DNA of 64,000 nucleotides from Salticus scenicus (taxonomy: Eukaryota; Arthropoda; Arachnida; Araneae; Salticidae). Position 1 is the stretch's first letter. Each line of letters begins with the position of its first letter. The notes beneath the pieces were generated by a model. The model saw only the letters and a list, made by a program, of their open reading frames with translations, was not told where the DNA came from and did no database searches. The translations under genes were made by a program, and so were the position numbers. The stretch covers positions 73,987,341 to 74,051,340 of the forward strand of contig OZ005662.1 of NCBI GenBank assembly GCA_963930645.1, written 5' to 3'. Positions 44,253-56,905 of the stretch are shown here, one piece after another.

Positions 44253-44292
44253 AGCCATTTACACAATACAATAAGATATTGTGTAAATGGCT
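44253..44292. other. Perfect 16-bp hairpin
   Basis: AGCCATTTACACAATA (44253-44268), 8-nt loop, TATTGTGTAAATGGCT (44277-44292). No terminator-like context is meaningful in a eukaryote. It may be the tip of a very short foldback. Confidence 0.7.
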
Positions 44293-44401
44293 ATATTTTT
44301 GGTTTCTTTAATTATAAATTTATGTGTTTTGATTCGTTTTCCGGGTTAAATAATATGATTCTGCTGGACCTGCAGTATTAGCTGTACTAAAGTACTACAA
44401 T

Positions 44402-45828
44402 TGTTAGGAATTGGTGGTCACCATTCTTCAAAGATTAATTTAAGAATCTTAAATAGTAAATAAGGATCGAACAAGACTTAAATATCAAACGAAACTAAGA
44501 GTTTATTCGGCTAGAATAAAGGGAGGGTTGACCTGGTATAACGTAACTCAATCAGCCTACTTAAATACTTTAACAAATATGTATAAGAAATAATTTAGAT
44601 AATTTCAAATATCTCACCACAGAATATAGCAGAGGGTTAGCGACGGATGCACTCTTTTCCTTAGCTGACGTGAACTTCAAATAAATCAGTGGATTCCCGG
44701 CAGGTTCACTTTTCTATTCACTAATACTAACACCACCGAACATAAACACTCATTAAATTAGCTTTAATAGCACTCGATCTGAACTATCGAAATGTAACTT
44801 AATCCAGGCGCTAAGCTCTAAATTATAGCGTAGACAGGCGTCGGACAAAACTCCACTACACACCACACACTTTACGAAAATAATCTCCTACTTATACTTC
44901 CGTCCACCAACTTTGTAGGGAATGATTTCTCGTCGCCATGCTCATTCAACTTTAAGTTGAATGCTGAAACTTGCTTAATTACTTAATAAAGTTATGAAAT
45001 AACACAAAGTCAGATATATAAAATAAATGAGCTTTTATTTGAGCTTAAACAAAAAGGCGGGCGTTGGACTTTAATTATATTTACTATCTTTATAACTTAA
45101 GATGGGCAGCCTTCACAAATACTTTAACTATCAATAGATACTCATAATTAATCTCAACTACTTTATTTAAATTCATTAACTTTTACTTAACTAACCACCA
45201 ATAAATTTAACTACTACCTTTAACTTCATTCACCCTCGCGGCTCAGTAACTTTTCGATAACGGGAGGATTCCCTGACACCGCTATCTACTCGAATTACTA
45301 TTTCTGGCTATAGCCGCTAACAACCAACTTCCCACTCACTTACTTCCAACTAACCTTTAACTAATTCCCCTCCAACTCACTCCCTTACTCTCCTTCCAAC
45401 TAACACACAAAAGCAATCTTAATTCTACTTTTATACTATTCACTTTCCAAAATACTTTATAAAATTAACATATTACAATTTACAATTTTAGTTTAGGATA
45501 AGAACTAACTCCATTACTCAATCGAATCCTAAAACCTTCGTATTCATGTTTACTTGCAAAGTGCAAATTTTAATCGTAGCACTTTGCTAGACCTCACAAC
45601 TTCCCTTCTCTTTCCTTCAACCAAACTTTAGAACCGCTTCACATTCATCTATACTTCGCAACTTACTTCCATCGCTGCAGCGCTATCTCGACACACAACT
45701 ATTCCGACCTAAAATTTAGCCGAGTTTCTGGCGCCGAAGCATTTTAACTATCCCAACTGATTACTTTTCTGGATACAGCATAATTTCAAACCGAATTTAT
45801 GGTGACCTAGTACAGTCTCGACCTCACA
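44402..45828 (-). mobile_element. Candidate long terminal repeat of an LTR retrotransposon
   Basis: On the minus strand it runs from TGTGAGGTCGAGACTGTAC (45828) to ...CCACCAATTCCTAACA (44402), i.e. TG...CA with imperfect short inverted ends TGTGAGG/CCTAACA. Immediately upstream on that strand is a purine tract CCTTGGAGGGGGAC (45842-45829), like a polypurine tract next to a 3' LTR. The body is markedly A/C-rich on the plus strand (about 45080-45720). No second LTR, primer site or coding domain was found. The 1.4-kb length and missing target duplication keep this tentative. Confidence 0.4.
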
Positions 45829-45842
45829 GTCCCCCTCCAAGG
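45829..45842 (-). promoter_or_regulatory. Candidate polypurine tract
   Basis: Minus-strand CCTTGGAGGGGGAC abuts the TG start of the candidate LTR, the expected place for plus-strand priming in LTR retrotransposons. Confidence 0.4.
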
Positions 45843-46790
45843 AAAAAAATTTAGCCGGGAAAATCCTCAACGGGTTTTACAGAGTAATTTTAAACACATT
45901 ACTAAATCTACGTATAACTAATCTCAGACATCGTAAGCGTGAGTTCAGCCGTCCCTTAAAATTTTAGTTGGGTGAGAGTAACTTAAAAAAGAAATCTTAG
46001 TTATGTCCCTGAGCGGAAAACTACCCGACTGCAAAAAAAAAAAAAGAATTTAAATTTTTTTTATAAGAAATGGAGTTCGTTTACGGGTAGAAATTCCGGG
46101 AACACGCTTATTGAGTTACCGCCAGAAATACAATAGGGCGTTTACAATAGGCTTCCTGTCAGGCCAGGGAGGCAAACTTGAGTTTATATTGTACTTTCTT
46201 GGATTTACACAGTAAGTCGCTTGTGACAAATGCGACATTTAAAGTTTAACAGAAAAAATATCTTTTTTAATATACGTAACATGACAAAGTCTTTATTGAG
46301 ATCAGTTTACTGTGCTGACTGGGTTGATAATTGTAGCTTTACGTCTACATAGGAGATAACTAAACTGAGAATAGGATGAACTTGTTCATACTAGGGCAGA
46401 CGTCAGAATACGCAAGCTGTCATCTCCGGTTTAAAAGAGACGCAGAGGCTGTGGACATCAGATTACAAGAAAAGATCATCAAAGGGTTTCGAAACTGCTC
46501 ATCATCAATGCAAAGGATTTGAGAGTGTAAATGACGATTTGGGACATCAGAAAAAGTTCGTCAGAAAAATTCTGTAATATAAAAGCTTTTTACTATAACA
46601 TAGTCAAAGGGAGAAGTTACAATCATCTTCTAGAAGAAACGGAGACATATTCATCTCCGGACATAATCCCTCGGAACATAATCTGTATCTAAACATAATA
46701 CATAGTTTAGATACAGAAATATTTAATAGAAACTATAATCACCTTTGGTACAGATGTGTAAGTCTTCACGGTCATTAAGATGTAGGTTAT
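45843..46790. other. Unassigned sequence between candidate LTR and pseudogene
   Basis: Moderate GC content but no open frame and no recognisable domain on either strand. Could be decayed internal retrotransposon or 5' part of the following pseudogene. Confidence 0.3.
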
Positions 46791-46794
46791 GGTA

Positions 46795-47640
46795 AGCCTC
46801 CTATTTTAGATCTGTCAGACTTGCAGTGAATAAATAATGAAGATGGAGATGTATGGATATAATCATGAAGAGGGGGAAGTATATTCCTCACATATTTCAC
46901 CAAACAAGTTTAAACGGTAAATTGATTACCGTACGAACTGTAGATTCTGATGTGGTAATACTCTGCTGAGTTATCACAGTTATCGTTGGAATCATGTACA
47001 TAGATTCTGGAAAAGGTTAAGCTATATTAATGTAAAAGAAATAAATCAAAGTATTGGTTTAGTACGTTCAAAAGCATTGCTGTATTTTCATGCATTTGCT
47101 GGTTGTGACACGCTGTCAGCATTTGCTTGACATGGAAAAGTACGTGCACGAGAAAGCGTGGGAATAATTTCCAACGTTAACCCATATATTCATGGAATTT
47201 TTCCACACCAAACATGGAATTAATTGTTCATAATATCGAATGATTTATTATAATCCTGTATGATAAGACTAGTGGAGACAACAAAGTTCGAATTTATTTC
47301 TTTACAAAATGAAATGATGCATTAATGGACAGACTTCTACCAACAAATGTAAGCCTTGTACAAACATATATTGAGAGCTTACTTGCAATCAAATTTGTGG
47401 TCGACAAGTCATTTACCAAAACCTATTTATAAAAATCCTTTGAATTATGGTTGCATTATAGTAAATAGAAAATGGACCATATATCGGACAGCTTCGTCAG
47501 ACGCATCTAAAATCTTCCATGAACTCATTGGCTATGGTTACAAATCTCAACGTTATTCCCGTTGCTACTGAAAGAAATCTGAATTATTGCGATCTGATTT
47601 CTATTTATGTAGAGGTGAAAGCTCTTAAATGTAGTCAATG
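46795..47640 (+). pseudogene. Broken copy of a dispersed invertebrate protein family
   Basis: Pieces in order on the plus strand: LITVRTVDSDVVILC (about 46920-46970), LLYFHAFAGCDTLSAFA (about 47080-47130), LYDKTSGDNKVRIYFFTK (about 47255-47310), LVQTYIESLL (47355-47390) and WTIYRTASSDASKIFHELIG with YGYKSQRYSRCY (47473-47568). They match, from memory, a widespread family of uncharacterised invertebrate proteins with VRTVDTDVVVLA, FHAFTGCDTxSAF, YDKTSGDNKV and ELIxCGCKKxCxxRC blocks, often multicopy and probably mobile. Several stops and frame changes separate the blocks, and the CGC cysteine cluster is lost (YGYKS). Confidence 0.65.
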
Positions 47641-47644
47641 CACT

Positions 47645-48545
47645 GTATTCAACTATAGATATATCATTTAACAGTATTTTATCTTACTAAAGAGTTCCAA
47701 TATTTTGTCAATACCTGTATTTATCCACAAATATTTAAACGTAATAAATACTTTATCATTTTGTAAATCATATGGAATATACATATATTAGTTGCTATTA
47801 GTTAAATGCTATCAGAATCCTATTGTTTAATGCTGAAAACGTTGTATTTGATACCAAAAACATATATTTATTATCAAAACCACCGAAACCACAGCCATTA
47901 ACACAATAAAGAAACCTATTGCCGGCCATTTTGTTTTTGACAGAAATATTTAAAGGAATTTCCAGTTAAAGTGTTTCTGGTTGCAGCTGCATTCTACGTT
48001 TTTCAAATATGAACTCCACTAAATGTGGTGCTTTTATCACCCACTGAACGATTTTTCCTCATACTAGCCCAAAAATCTCTTCAAGACCATTATACACTAT
48101 ATTAACAACAACGATAAATTATTTTATATAAAATCATTTAAAAGTATACCATGTCTGTCCTCGCCAGCGTTCAAAGCCCATGTTATTCAACAAGGAAATT
48201 TGTCAGTAGAATTATTAATTACCTCATGTACTTTTTTAAAATTCCATTTTAACAATCAGAAATTTCACAGTTATTAAATTTGTTCTTATTTTCTCTTTAT
48301 TTATTTTTTAATTGTTTGTATTTCACTTTTAAACCATAAAGGGAGAAAACTGAACTAATGCCTTTTCAGCTCCAAATGGGATATTCAAAATTTAAATTAT
48401 TAATTTTTGAGAAACAATGATAAATATCACATTTGTGAATTTTCAGGAAGTCAAAACTAAAAAAAAAAAAAAAAAAGTCATTGAGTAATTTTATGGTCAA
48501 TTTTACCTCCGGAATAACACGGCCTTTGTCTGTCGTAGAGGACAG
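47645..48545. other. AT-rich spacer
   Basis: No gene or repeat boundary recognised; it directly precedes the MITE at 48549. Confidence 0.5.
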
Positions 48546-48548
48546 CTA

Positions 48549-49030
48549 CACTGAGAAAAAATTCTGTAACTGACATCTAGAATCTAAATTGTGGCTCTAG
48601 AAAAAATACTTCCATGTCATCCTAAAAAATTCTAGTCCCCTTGGAAAGTGAGTTCTAGAACCCCCTATTAGAATTCTAGAGTGTTTGCCTATATTCTCGA
48701 GGGCAAAAAGGGAGGTTATTTAAAAATCTCTGCAAATAAATGAGACTACAAGAGGTGGGTTTCTGTAACTATAATCTTGGTTTATTACCAAATTCTATAA
48801 AATCAAGTGAGAATTTCTCGCAATATAAATGATTCAGAATATTTAGTGTATTCAGAATATTGTTTCACCATCTAGAAATGTGTACACTAGAAATTCTCGA
48901 TCGTTTCGTCTATTCAGTTTATTGGCGTGCCGTATGCGCATAGCTCGGAAATCCATACTTCTAGTTAAGGGATTTAGAAAAAGGCCACTTTTCCATTCTA
49001 GAGAAAGGCGGTACATTTTTTTTCTCAGTG
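48549..49030. mobile_element. MITE with CACTGAGAAAAAA termini
   Basis: Starts CACTGAGAAAAAATTCTGTA and ends ...TTTTTTTTCTCAGTG, TA on both sides (48547-48548, 49031-49032). 482 bp. Many internal 'tctagaa' motifs. A second, rearranged copy is at 52887-53472. The 70-codon frame at 48852-49064 overlaps its right end and is not a gene. Confidence 0.85.
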
Positions 49031-49034
49031 TAAT

Positions 49035-50240
49035 GTACGCTCTTAGGTTGTAATCCAACTTCATTTTATGGAAATTCTTAAAAAAATTTCTTTCGGCAGT
49101 TTTCTATTATATTGTTGAAAGTTTTCTTCAAGATCAATATTAAATGCTAAAGTTATTTTATTTTTTCATTAAAATTGCTCTTGTCAGTGACATCAGCATT
49201 TTTTCTTCCTAGAGTGATTGATGAACTTCCGATAACTACAGTACAGTTAAAAAGGTTATGGTTTGGATGGACTTTCAAAAAGCAAAATTCAAATGGCATT
49301 GTCTCCACATTTTCTTATTTGTGATATACTAACGTATTGTAAGAATTAGAAAGTGTAATTTCTTTCTTTTTTTTTTTTTTTTTTTTTTTGACAGAAATAT
49401 TATAGTTTTGACAACTAGCTTTTAAATTTTGCTATGTATTACGACTTAAAAATGAATTATACTTCTTGATTATTGTGATTATTTTGAATGATATATATAA
49501 ATACGAATTTTAATGAACAAATATTTATCCGATTAATTTTCATTCTTTTAATGTGAAATCCAAAAGTACATTGTATTTTTACAACCTATATTTCTATTTC
49601 AAATGCAGTACGATTAGTAATAATATTAATAATATCTAACTGTAAAATAGTGAGATTTTAAAACAAAGATATAATTTTTAATAATTAAATACAAATTAGT
49701 GCTGCGTGCTTATCTCTTTAATACAATTCTTTGACTACAATTTTTTTTTTTTTTAAGCAGCTTAATTTGAGTGAAATTATCTATATTTTTTTTATGTAAT
49801 GAATATTTGTCCTTAGAAACAGGTTGTGATTTTTCTTCTTTTTCTTCATTATTATTATTATTATAATTATTATTTAAGGGGGCAGATTGATTAACATATA
49901 AATATAAAAGCTATGCCATAATATAAGATTCGATAAAAATATTTTTCTATTTCAATTTCTTATTTTAGTGTGCTACGAAAAAGTTTTAAAACATCTTTGA
50001 AATTGCTGCTCTGATATGTCTGTACAATTTTTTAAAAATAGCTACAGTAACTATATTCTAAAACAAATCTTGTTATATTACAGAAAATTTATTGTAGCAA
50101 TGTTCGCATTTAATAACATTATACTATTTAAAAATACTTTGAGAGAAATACTTCGCAACAAAACAAAAAAGGAAATATTCTTATTTAACACAAATTTTCC
50201 TTAGAGCATACCATTAAACACTCGCAGTATCTAATATTAT
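49035..50240. other. AT-rich spacer
   Basis: Poly(T) at about 49369-49389 and 49741-49754, (ATT)n at 49851-49875. No gene recognised. Confidence 0.6.
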
Positions 50241-50244
50241 CATG

Positions 50245-50325
50245 CTTTACTAGAGCCAGGATCGAACCAGGGTTCACCGCATGAAAGTCAACGACTTTAC
50301 TTACAGCCACGGAACTACATTTCGT
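50245..50325 (-). repeat. tRNA-like sequence (SINE head or tRNA pseudogene)
   Basis: On the minus strand TCCGTGGCTGTAAGTAAAGTC resembles an A box (TGGCTGTAAGTAAAG) and GGTTCGATCC matches the B box, with about 38 nt between them. A T-arm-like CCTGG TTCGATC CTGGC has two wobble pairs and one mismatch, and acceptor ends do not pair, so it is not a functional tRNA. No A-tail or target duplication seen. Confidence 0.5.
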
Positions 50326-51097
50326 ACTTTTACAACAAAATTAACTTTTTTCCCTGCCTCAATTATATACTGAATGAAAATTTACCGGCAAAGTGAAAAT
50401 AAAGGGGCAGTTGATTCACTTTTAGCAAAGGTTAGCCTTGCTGACAAACCTGGCGACTTGGTGACCAAATTTAACGAAAAATAGTGGTTCATGCTTCGGA
50501 AGTTTTGAAACTCTTCGATGCACAGAAGCTGAGATTTAGAACATTCCATGAGATTTTCGAAAAAATTACCGTCAAGCTCCATCGCCAAATGGTATAAACA
50601 GGAATGAGTTGACTTCTACTAGAGAGTAAGAAGTCAGTGCGATTCAGAGTTGTTCAGAGACCTATTCTAAACGATAGCTGTTTGGATATTGTGCTCTCAG
50701 TATCTGAACTTTGTTTGTAACCTAGCGAAGATTTCTGCTCTGGAGTATTTGATGTTACTTGCGTTACTCCTGTGGAACAATAGACTGTTTTTCTTGACTG
50801 TTCCAGAGCATTCGTCGAATAGTGGCTTTTGCAGTACGACTGATAGCTTCATTGGACTGTTACTAGAACATTCGATAAAAGGCAGTACTATTAGCTTGTT
50901 TGGAGAATATTCGTTGTTACCACAGTTTTGCTGTACTGATTCGAGAAATTTTGTTGGATAAAGATCATTTATCGACTAGAACCTGCCTGTTTCGTTACGA
51001 AATAATTTTTCAACGAGAAAGTCAACAAGTTTTTCTCAACAACAAATATATAGTCACCAGTTAAAATCTGAAACCACTGGTGCGGATTTTATTCACC

Positions 51098-51130
<33 letters not shown>

Positions 51131-51213
51131 CACCTTTTGGCAGACTTATATGTAAGCTTTTACAGTTTTAGAAAATGCAAATTTTTTGTAGGATATTAAA
51201 GAATGTTTCCTGT

Positions 51214-51246
<33 letters not shown>

Positions 51247-52886
51247 AAAAATTTTAAGTGTATGTAAAATACAACAAGCTTTTTTTCCTTTTTATAACAT
51301 AGTAAATATATATATATATATATATGGCAACATAAAGATTTTATTTAATTTCAGTATCAAATTATTACACTTTATTACTTACAAAATATAAATTAAATAT
51401 ACTCTGTAACGCTATTCATATTTCAATTAGAAAAATAATTAATAATTTATAAAATCTTTGAATACACACTAATTCCCCGTGGTATCATTCTTTTGAATTA
51501 AACTAATACCAAAATATATTTTATGGTCTTTTCCAAAAACAAATTTGCTAATTTTCTGAGAAATAAAAAGAAGTATCATCCAATTTCATTACCGGAAAAG
51601 AATAAGCGTCGTATATCATATTCTATTGTGTCATTTTATTTTTTAAAATTAAGATCCTTCGCAATATATTTAAAGAGTAATGCTACTTCAAAGAGATCAT
51701 AATTAAAGTTGTACGCGCCAGTAAACAATCATAACTTGAAAGCATTGGAATATTTTTTTTTTCTAACGCAAGAATATTTTGAGTCTTCAGAATATGCGAA
51801 GACAGTTCTGTAATTACTTTTAGAACTAAAGCATGTTTGTGGGTAATGAAAAGCAGTTATTTTGAGTTAAAGTTGACACAATGTTATATAAAGACTAGGT
51901 ATACATTCTGTTTTAAATATATGGTTAGAATAGGTGCTTTTAACGGGCTTTTTATTTAATTATTATATAGTTTATATTTAAAATTAAGATGACGTTATAA
52001 TTAAAACTTTAATTAAAATTAATATCTATTGGTTAAACTTAATATTGCTTTGAAATTAATAAATGTAACAATCCTTTGCAATTTTAGCGGTATAAATATT
52101 TAAATCATTGTATTTTAATTGTAAGACTCGTGTTAGAATTGTAAGACGTTGTATTATAATTGTATTTATTATTTTCCTAGAAAAGATTGCAAAAACTACA
52201 TAACACTTGAATTTTAGCATCATTATTTTGTTTTTATAATTTCTTTAACTAATTTAAAAAAACTTTGTATTTATGAAATAATAATAATTAAAAAATGGTT
52301 AAATTCTACATGGGAAATATTCTAGAAAAGTTATTATATTTGACAACTGTGGCTAAAGTTAAAAATATACTACGGTGTTATAATTTACTCGCTTTTTTTT
52401 TTCATTTTTTAAAGATATTTGTACCATTTTTATTTATTTTAAGGAATTTTTTATGGCACACTTTTAAAATTTAGCTTGATATATAGCTAATTTCTTAAAA
52501 CTTAAAATTAAGTACTTATAATTAATTGGATTTGAATTACATGCTTGCATAACACTAGAATACTTTTATGTAGCCCTGTAAAGTAATTACTGATTTTATA
52601 TCTAACATTATCTACAGATACCATGTTTTTAAATATTTTAAAAAAATTATATTAATTTCGTTATGTTGAATGGACTAAAACCACTTCAAAATTCTTTTAA
52701 GGAAACTATTTCTGTAGGCTGCATTGGTATGAAATGCTTTTGCGTATCCCTGTAAAAGAACCACAAACACAATATACACTAGTAAAACCTACAACTACTT
52801 CTTTGTATCTTATAAATATTTGTACCAAATTTTACATTATTTACATGATAACATAACGTTACTGACAACTCCTTTTTGTAGTTCTG

Positions 52887-53472
52887 CACTGAGAAAAAAA
52901 AAATATATCGCTTTCATCTAGAACGAATAGGTGGTCCTTTTCTAAATCCCTAAACTAGAAATATAGATTTTCGAGCTATGAGTATAAGGCACGCCAATAC
53001 ACTAAGAAAAATTTCTATAACTAACACCTAGAATCTAAATTGTGGCTCTAGAAAAGATAGTTCCATGTCATCCTTATAAATTTCTTATAAAAAATTTTCT
53101 TGTCCCATTCGATAGCGAATTCCAGAGACTTCTATTAGAATTCTTGAGCGTTTGCCTAAACTATCGAGTACAAAATAAATTTGAAAATATCTCCAAATAA
53201 ATGCGAATACAAGAGGTGGGTTTCAGCAGCTATAATCTTGGTTTATGACACAATTCTAGAAAATCAAAGTGAGAATTTATCGTAATACAAGATTCAGAAT
53301 ATTGTTACACCATCTAGAAATGTCTAGATTAGAAATTCTCGATCAGTTCGTCTATTCAGTTTATTGGCGTGCCTTATGCGCATAGATCGGAAATCTATAT
53401 ATCTAGTTTAAGGATTTAGGAAATGACTATTTATTCATTATAGATTAAGGCGGTATTTTTTTTTTCTCAGTG
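52887..53472. mobile_element. Rearranged CACTGAG MITE with an inverted extra end
   Basis: 53002-53472 (CACTAAGAAAAATTTCTATA ... CTCAGTG) is a full copy of the 48549-49030 element. In front, 52887-53001 is an inverted copy of its right end (ccttttctaaatccctaaac, tatgagtataaggcacgcca), starting again with CACTGAGAAAAAA. The composite thus has a 115-bp inverted repeat at its ends. Copy A at about 32822 has no insert here. Confidence 0.8.
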
Positions 53473-53931
53473 TGTTTTGTGTAGTATAGATTGATTATTA
53501 AGTGTTTGCACTCTTGTGTCTAAAGAAAACCTGTTTTAAAGCATCTGAAGAATGTACGTTTCTTTAATTATATTGAATGTAGTGTATCCACATTAAAATT
53601 TGTTTAAACAAAATTCTGTCCATAGACCTTAACGATGCGAAGTACTTTGTTATGTCCCTGTACAAGAACCATAAACAGCATATACACACTCACATACACA
53701 CACACACACACACACACAAAGTACAACAAATTCTGTATCACTCATGAAAATATTTTTAAGTTTGTAAGTCAATCGGGTGATATTTGAAATACCTTTTTCG
53801 GGATACCTCAAATTCTGTACTCAAGCCGTAATGTGAAGAAACTCTTTGGCGTATCCCTGTATACTACTCAAAAACAGTATACAAACCAAAAAACATACAA
53901 GCGATTCTATATGACAGAAGAATATGTTTAA

Positions 53932-54345
53932 CCCGCTAGTAGTCGCATGTCGGTCTTTTTACCGCCCATCGCTTATAAATTCCTCCTGCAGATCACCCCT
54001 TAAAAATAAAGTGGGGAAACTCTGTGTACCTGACCTTGGGTGGATTTCCTCTAACGTAGTATGTTTTTAAGTCATTACTGCTATTTTTGGAGCAGTTAAA
54101 AACATTTTACTTCTCAAATCGGTCTGTTTGACAGCGACGCGACCACTAACGTTGATTCATTTTTCTCCCCATTACCGATTTTTAAGACAGGTTAGAGTTT
54201 TGCGGGAAAAACTTCGCGTGAATTAAAGGCACTTCACCTTTCTCTAATGGCTCTCTTTCGGCTTTCCCCCAACACTAAACAGCGGTAGCAAAAAGACCGA
54301 CACGCGACTACTAGCGTTATAAAAAGTGACGCAACTACTCTCGGG
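53932..54345. mobile_element. piggyBac-like MITE private to copy B
   Basis: TTAA (53928-53931) then CCCGCTAGTAGTCGCATGTC; at the right GACACGCGACTACTAGCG ... CAACTACTCTCGGG then TTAA (54346-54349). The right end carries the terminal motif twice (outer gcaactactctcggg, inner gcgactactagcg). 414 bp, GC-richer than the surroundings. TTAA target and CCC terminus suggest piggyBac origin. Confidence 0.8.
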
Positions 54346-55629
54346 TTAACAATTTGCAAGTCGACAGGGTTATTTTTGCCGCCGCTACCGTGGTATAATG
54401 AAATTTTGCCGTAATAATAAGAAAATATCGCTTGTCCCCGTACACAAACCAAAAACAGAATTCACATCCAAAATTATGCAACTAAATTCATGTTGTTCAT
54501 GATCATGATTACCAATTTGCAAGTTTATGGGGAGGAGGGGGGGGAGGGGAGTTGCGGCCTCTGTCGCGTTACGCACAGACACCACAAAGAGTTTTTGGTG
54601 CAATCAAAATGTTTTTGTATCTCAAAAGGGGAGGTCTTCATTGACGTTTCGTGAATAATCATGTAGCGTTTAGATAAACAATTTTTTAATCGTCTGTACA
54701 CTTTCAAATGTAAGACACTAGAGTACGATATTATCATATAATAATATGGTGTGTTGTTTTAATTAAAATAGCGATTATTGAAAAGAATTAACACATAATA
54801 TAATAATAATGAAATTACACTCACATGACATTAAACAAGCGTTTCACTCCTGATTGATGTTAAACAAAATTGATTTTATTCACCAAAAAATTTCACTACC
54901 ACTAACATTTTCAAAAGATTGTTAAGTTCTTTTATAAACTGAAATTTAAAATGTAATTATTAATTCGGACCAACAAATGTTCAAGTATTAATATTATATT
55001 TGGTAATTTATTCCTTCACAACTTAAGTTTTCTCTAACATATTTTTAACACACTTTTCACTAGTAAATTTTACTACCATAAAATATTCCACAAATTAGCC
55101 TCAATTATATAAAGTTTCTTCCTAGTTAGTGTTTTACATATTCCTTTCCTGGTGTATTTTATAACCTTAAAAATGTTCTAAATCAGGCTGTAGATTAATT
55201 TTCTCTCCCTAGTTACTTTTAATATATTACTTTCCTAGAGTATTTTTTTTTTTTTTTTTCAAAGATTTTATTTTTTCCTGTTTTTATTTAAACTAGAATT
55301 TATGACAATTATTTCACTTGTTCTCAGTAAGGTATATTTTAAAATATTGCTGCACTATTATATATTTTAAATATTCCTTATAGTAAATCATGAAAAAACT
55401 CTATAAACCTAAACACATAATAAGTTTATAATAAACTATGCAATACGATAGAGTAGGTTTTTAAATTAATATACAGCATTACATGCATATTACACGTATA
55501 TTAATTTAAAAATTATAATTAAACTCCCGCTATAAATAGTATACTGCAGTTAAAAAATAGGGCGTGGATTGCTTCCAAATTTGGTGAGTGAACAATTCAT
55601 GAGATGCTTTCAGGAAATATACATATATA

Positions 55630-56248
55630 CAGGGTGATTATAATTGAACTTCCCCTATAAACAGTATCCTACAGCACAAACGGGTGAACGGAATGCAACG
55701 CAATTTGGTATATAGACTATACACGAGATGCGCTCATGGAATTTCGAAAAAAAAAAAAAATAGTTCCAAAATTTACACCAGAGGGCGTCTTTTCCGGAAA
55801 ACATTAAATTTAACACAATAAACGAGCAAAATGGAATACAGAAACAATATTAACATTTATTGACTATTTTCTGATCACCTTGTCATCGAACTACATTAAG
55901 TAATACCTGTTTTGCATAAAGCTTCCTCTCCTTCGCAAGCATGCAAATCTGGACATTTTTTTTTTCTGGAACTGACAGCATTTCCCAGTTTTACGTTTTA
56001 TTACTCACAATTCTTGTTCTGGATTGTTAATATTGTTTCTGTATTCCGTTTTGGTCGTTTATTGTGTTAAATTTAATGTATTTACGGAAAAGGCGCCCTC
56101 TGGTGGACATTTTGGAACACGTTTCTTTTTTCGAAATTCCGTGAGCGCATCTCGTGTATAGTGTATATACCAAATTTCGTTGCATTCCATTCACCCGTTT
56201 GCGCTGTAGCATGCTGTTTATAGGGGACGTTTAATTACAACCACCCTG
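55630..56248. mobile_element. Foldback element CAGGGTGATT, private to copy B
   Basis: CAGGGTGATTATAATTGAAC at 55630 pairs with GTTTAATTACAACCACCCTG at the right. Arms of about 230 bp contain 'cccctataaacag', 'aaacgggtgaa.ggaatgcaa', 'gagatgcgctca.ggaattt', 'caccagagggcg' and 'acaataaacga.caaaa'. Left flank TA (55628-55629), right flank CA. At the homologous site in copy A (about 34365) the insert is absent. Mariner-like by inference. Confidence 0.85.
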
Positions 56249-56663
56249 CATATATTCTAAAGATACATTATGTAGTGATTCGCATGGAAAAATGGAAAAT
56301 ATTACAATATAATTATTTCATACTTGATTAGATTTTAATCCCGTGTGAGATATTCTACTTCTTAAATTGGTGATCTCTCCATGGAAATATCCCCTAATGT
56401 GTATTTTTATTAACATACTTTTTTACAAATTCAATAAACGTATATCATCTATCATTCAAACACCAATTTTAACAGCAAATCTCAGAGTCATTTTCAGCTG
56501 CAGAGGGGAAGTTTATCGAGGAGTGTGGTGTTCTACAACAAAGTATGGCAATGGTTTAATGTCATCACGTAAGGTACAGGTACCTGAGAACTGTAATAAT
56601 CAATGTAAAATCTGTATGTATTCCCCTATACGTTGTTTCACTTTAAAAGAGAGTCAGACTTAG

Positions 56664-56905
56664 CCCTTTGCCAGCCCTAATGCTCTAAAGCATTCTAAAC
56701 ACTGTTGCCAAGTTTAGGTACTCTTTTATTCAACAACTACCAATAATTTTGAGGAGTGATATTTGATATGTATAATGGGTGAATAACCTTCCAAGTGATT
56801 AGACAATCATTGCAGTTAAAATTTAGTGGTGGATATTGAATAAAAAAATCTCTAAGTTTGGGGAAACTGACCAGAGGAGCGAAAATTAATTGGGCTGGCA
56901 AAGGG
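56664..56905. mobile_element. piggyBac-like MITE with empty site in copy A
   Basis: Perfect 14-bp inverted repeat CCCTTTGCCAGCCC / GGGCTGGCAAAGGG. Right flank TTAA (56906-56909), left flank TTAG (56660-56663). Copy A reads 'gtcagtcTTAAatatgtaat' (34924 onward) where copy B reads 'gtcagacTTAG [element] TTAAttgtgta'. So TTAA was the pre-insertion site and the left copy has since mutated. Confidence 0.88.

Larger units (their letters stand above)
52700..54600 (+). repeat. Degenerate array of 'tccctgtaca.gaacc' modules, copy B
   Basis: Modules at about 52745, 53652, 53857 and 54433 correspond to those at 32690-33380. Interrupted by two private insertions. (CA)n at 53695-53718 belongs to a module end. 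Confidence 0.6.

Noticed and set aside
45728..45745. tggcgccgaagc as a tRNA primer-binding site
   Set aside because: Resembles a Lys-tRNA primer site only partly, lies inside the candidate LTR and on the wrong strand for it.
50245..50325. Functional tRNA gene
   Set aside because: B box is good but T stem has a mismatch and wobbles, acceptor arms do not pair and no proper anticodon arm forms.
54234..54737. Three overlapping minus-strand frames of 70-72 codons
   Set aside because: They overlap the piggyBac-like MITE end and a 'tccctgtaca' module; residues show no domain and copy A has them disrupted.
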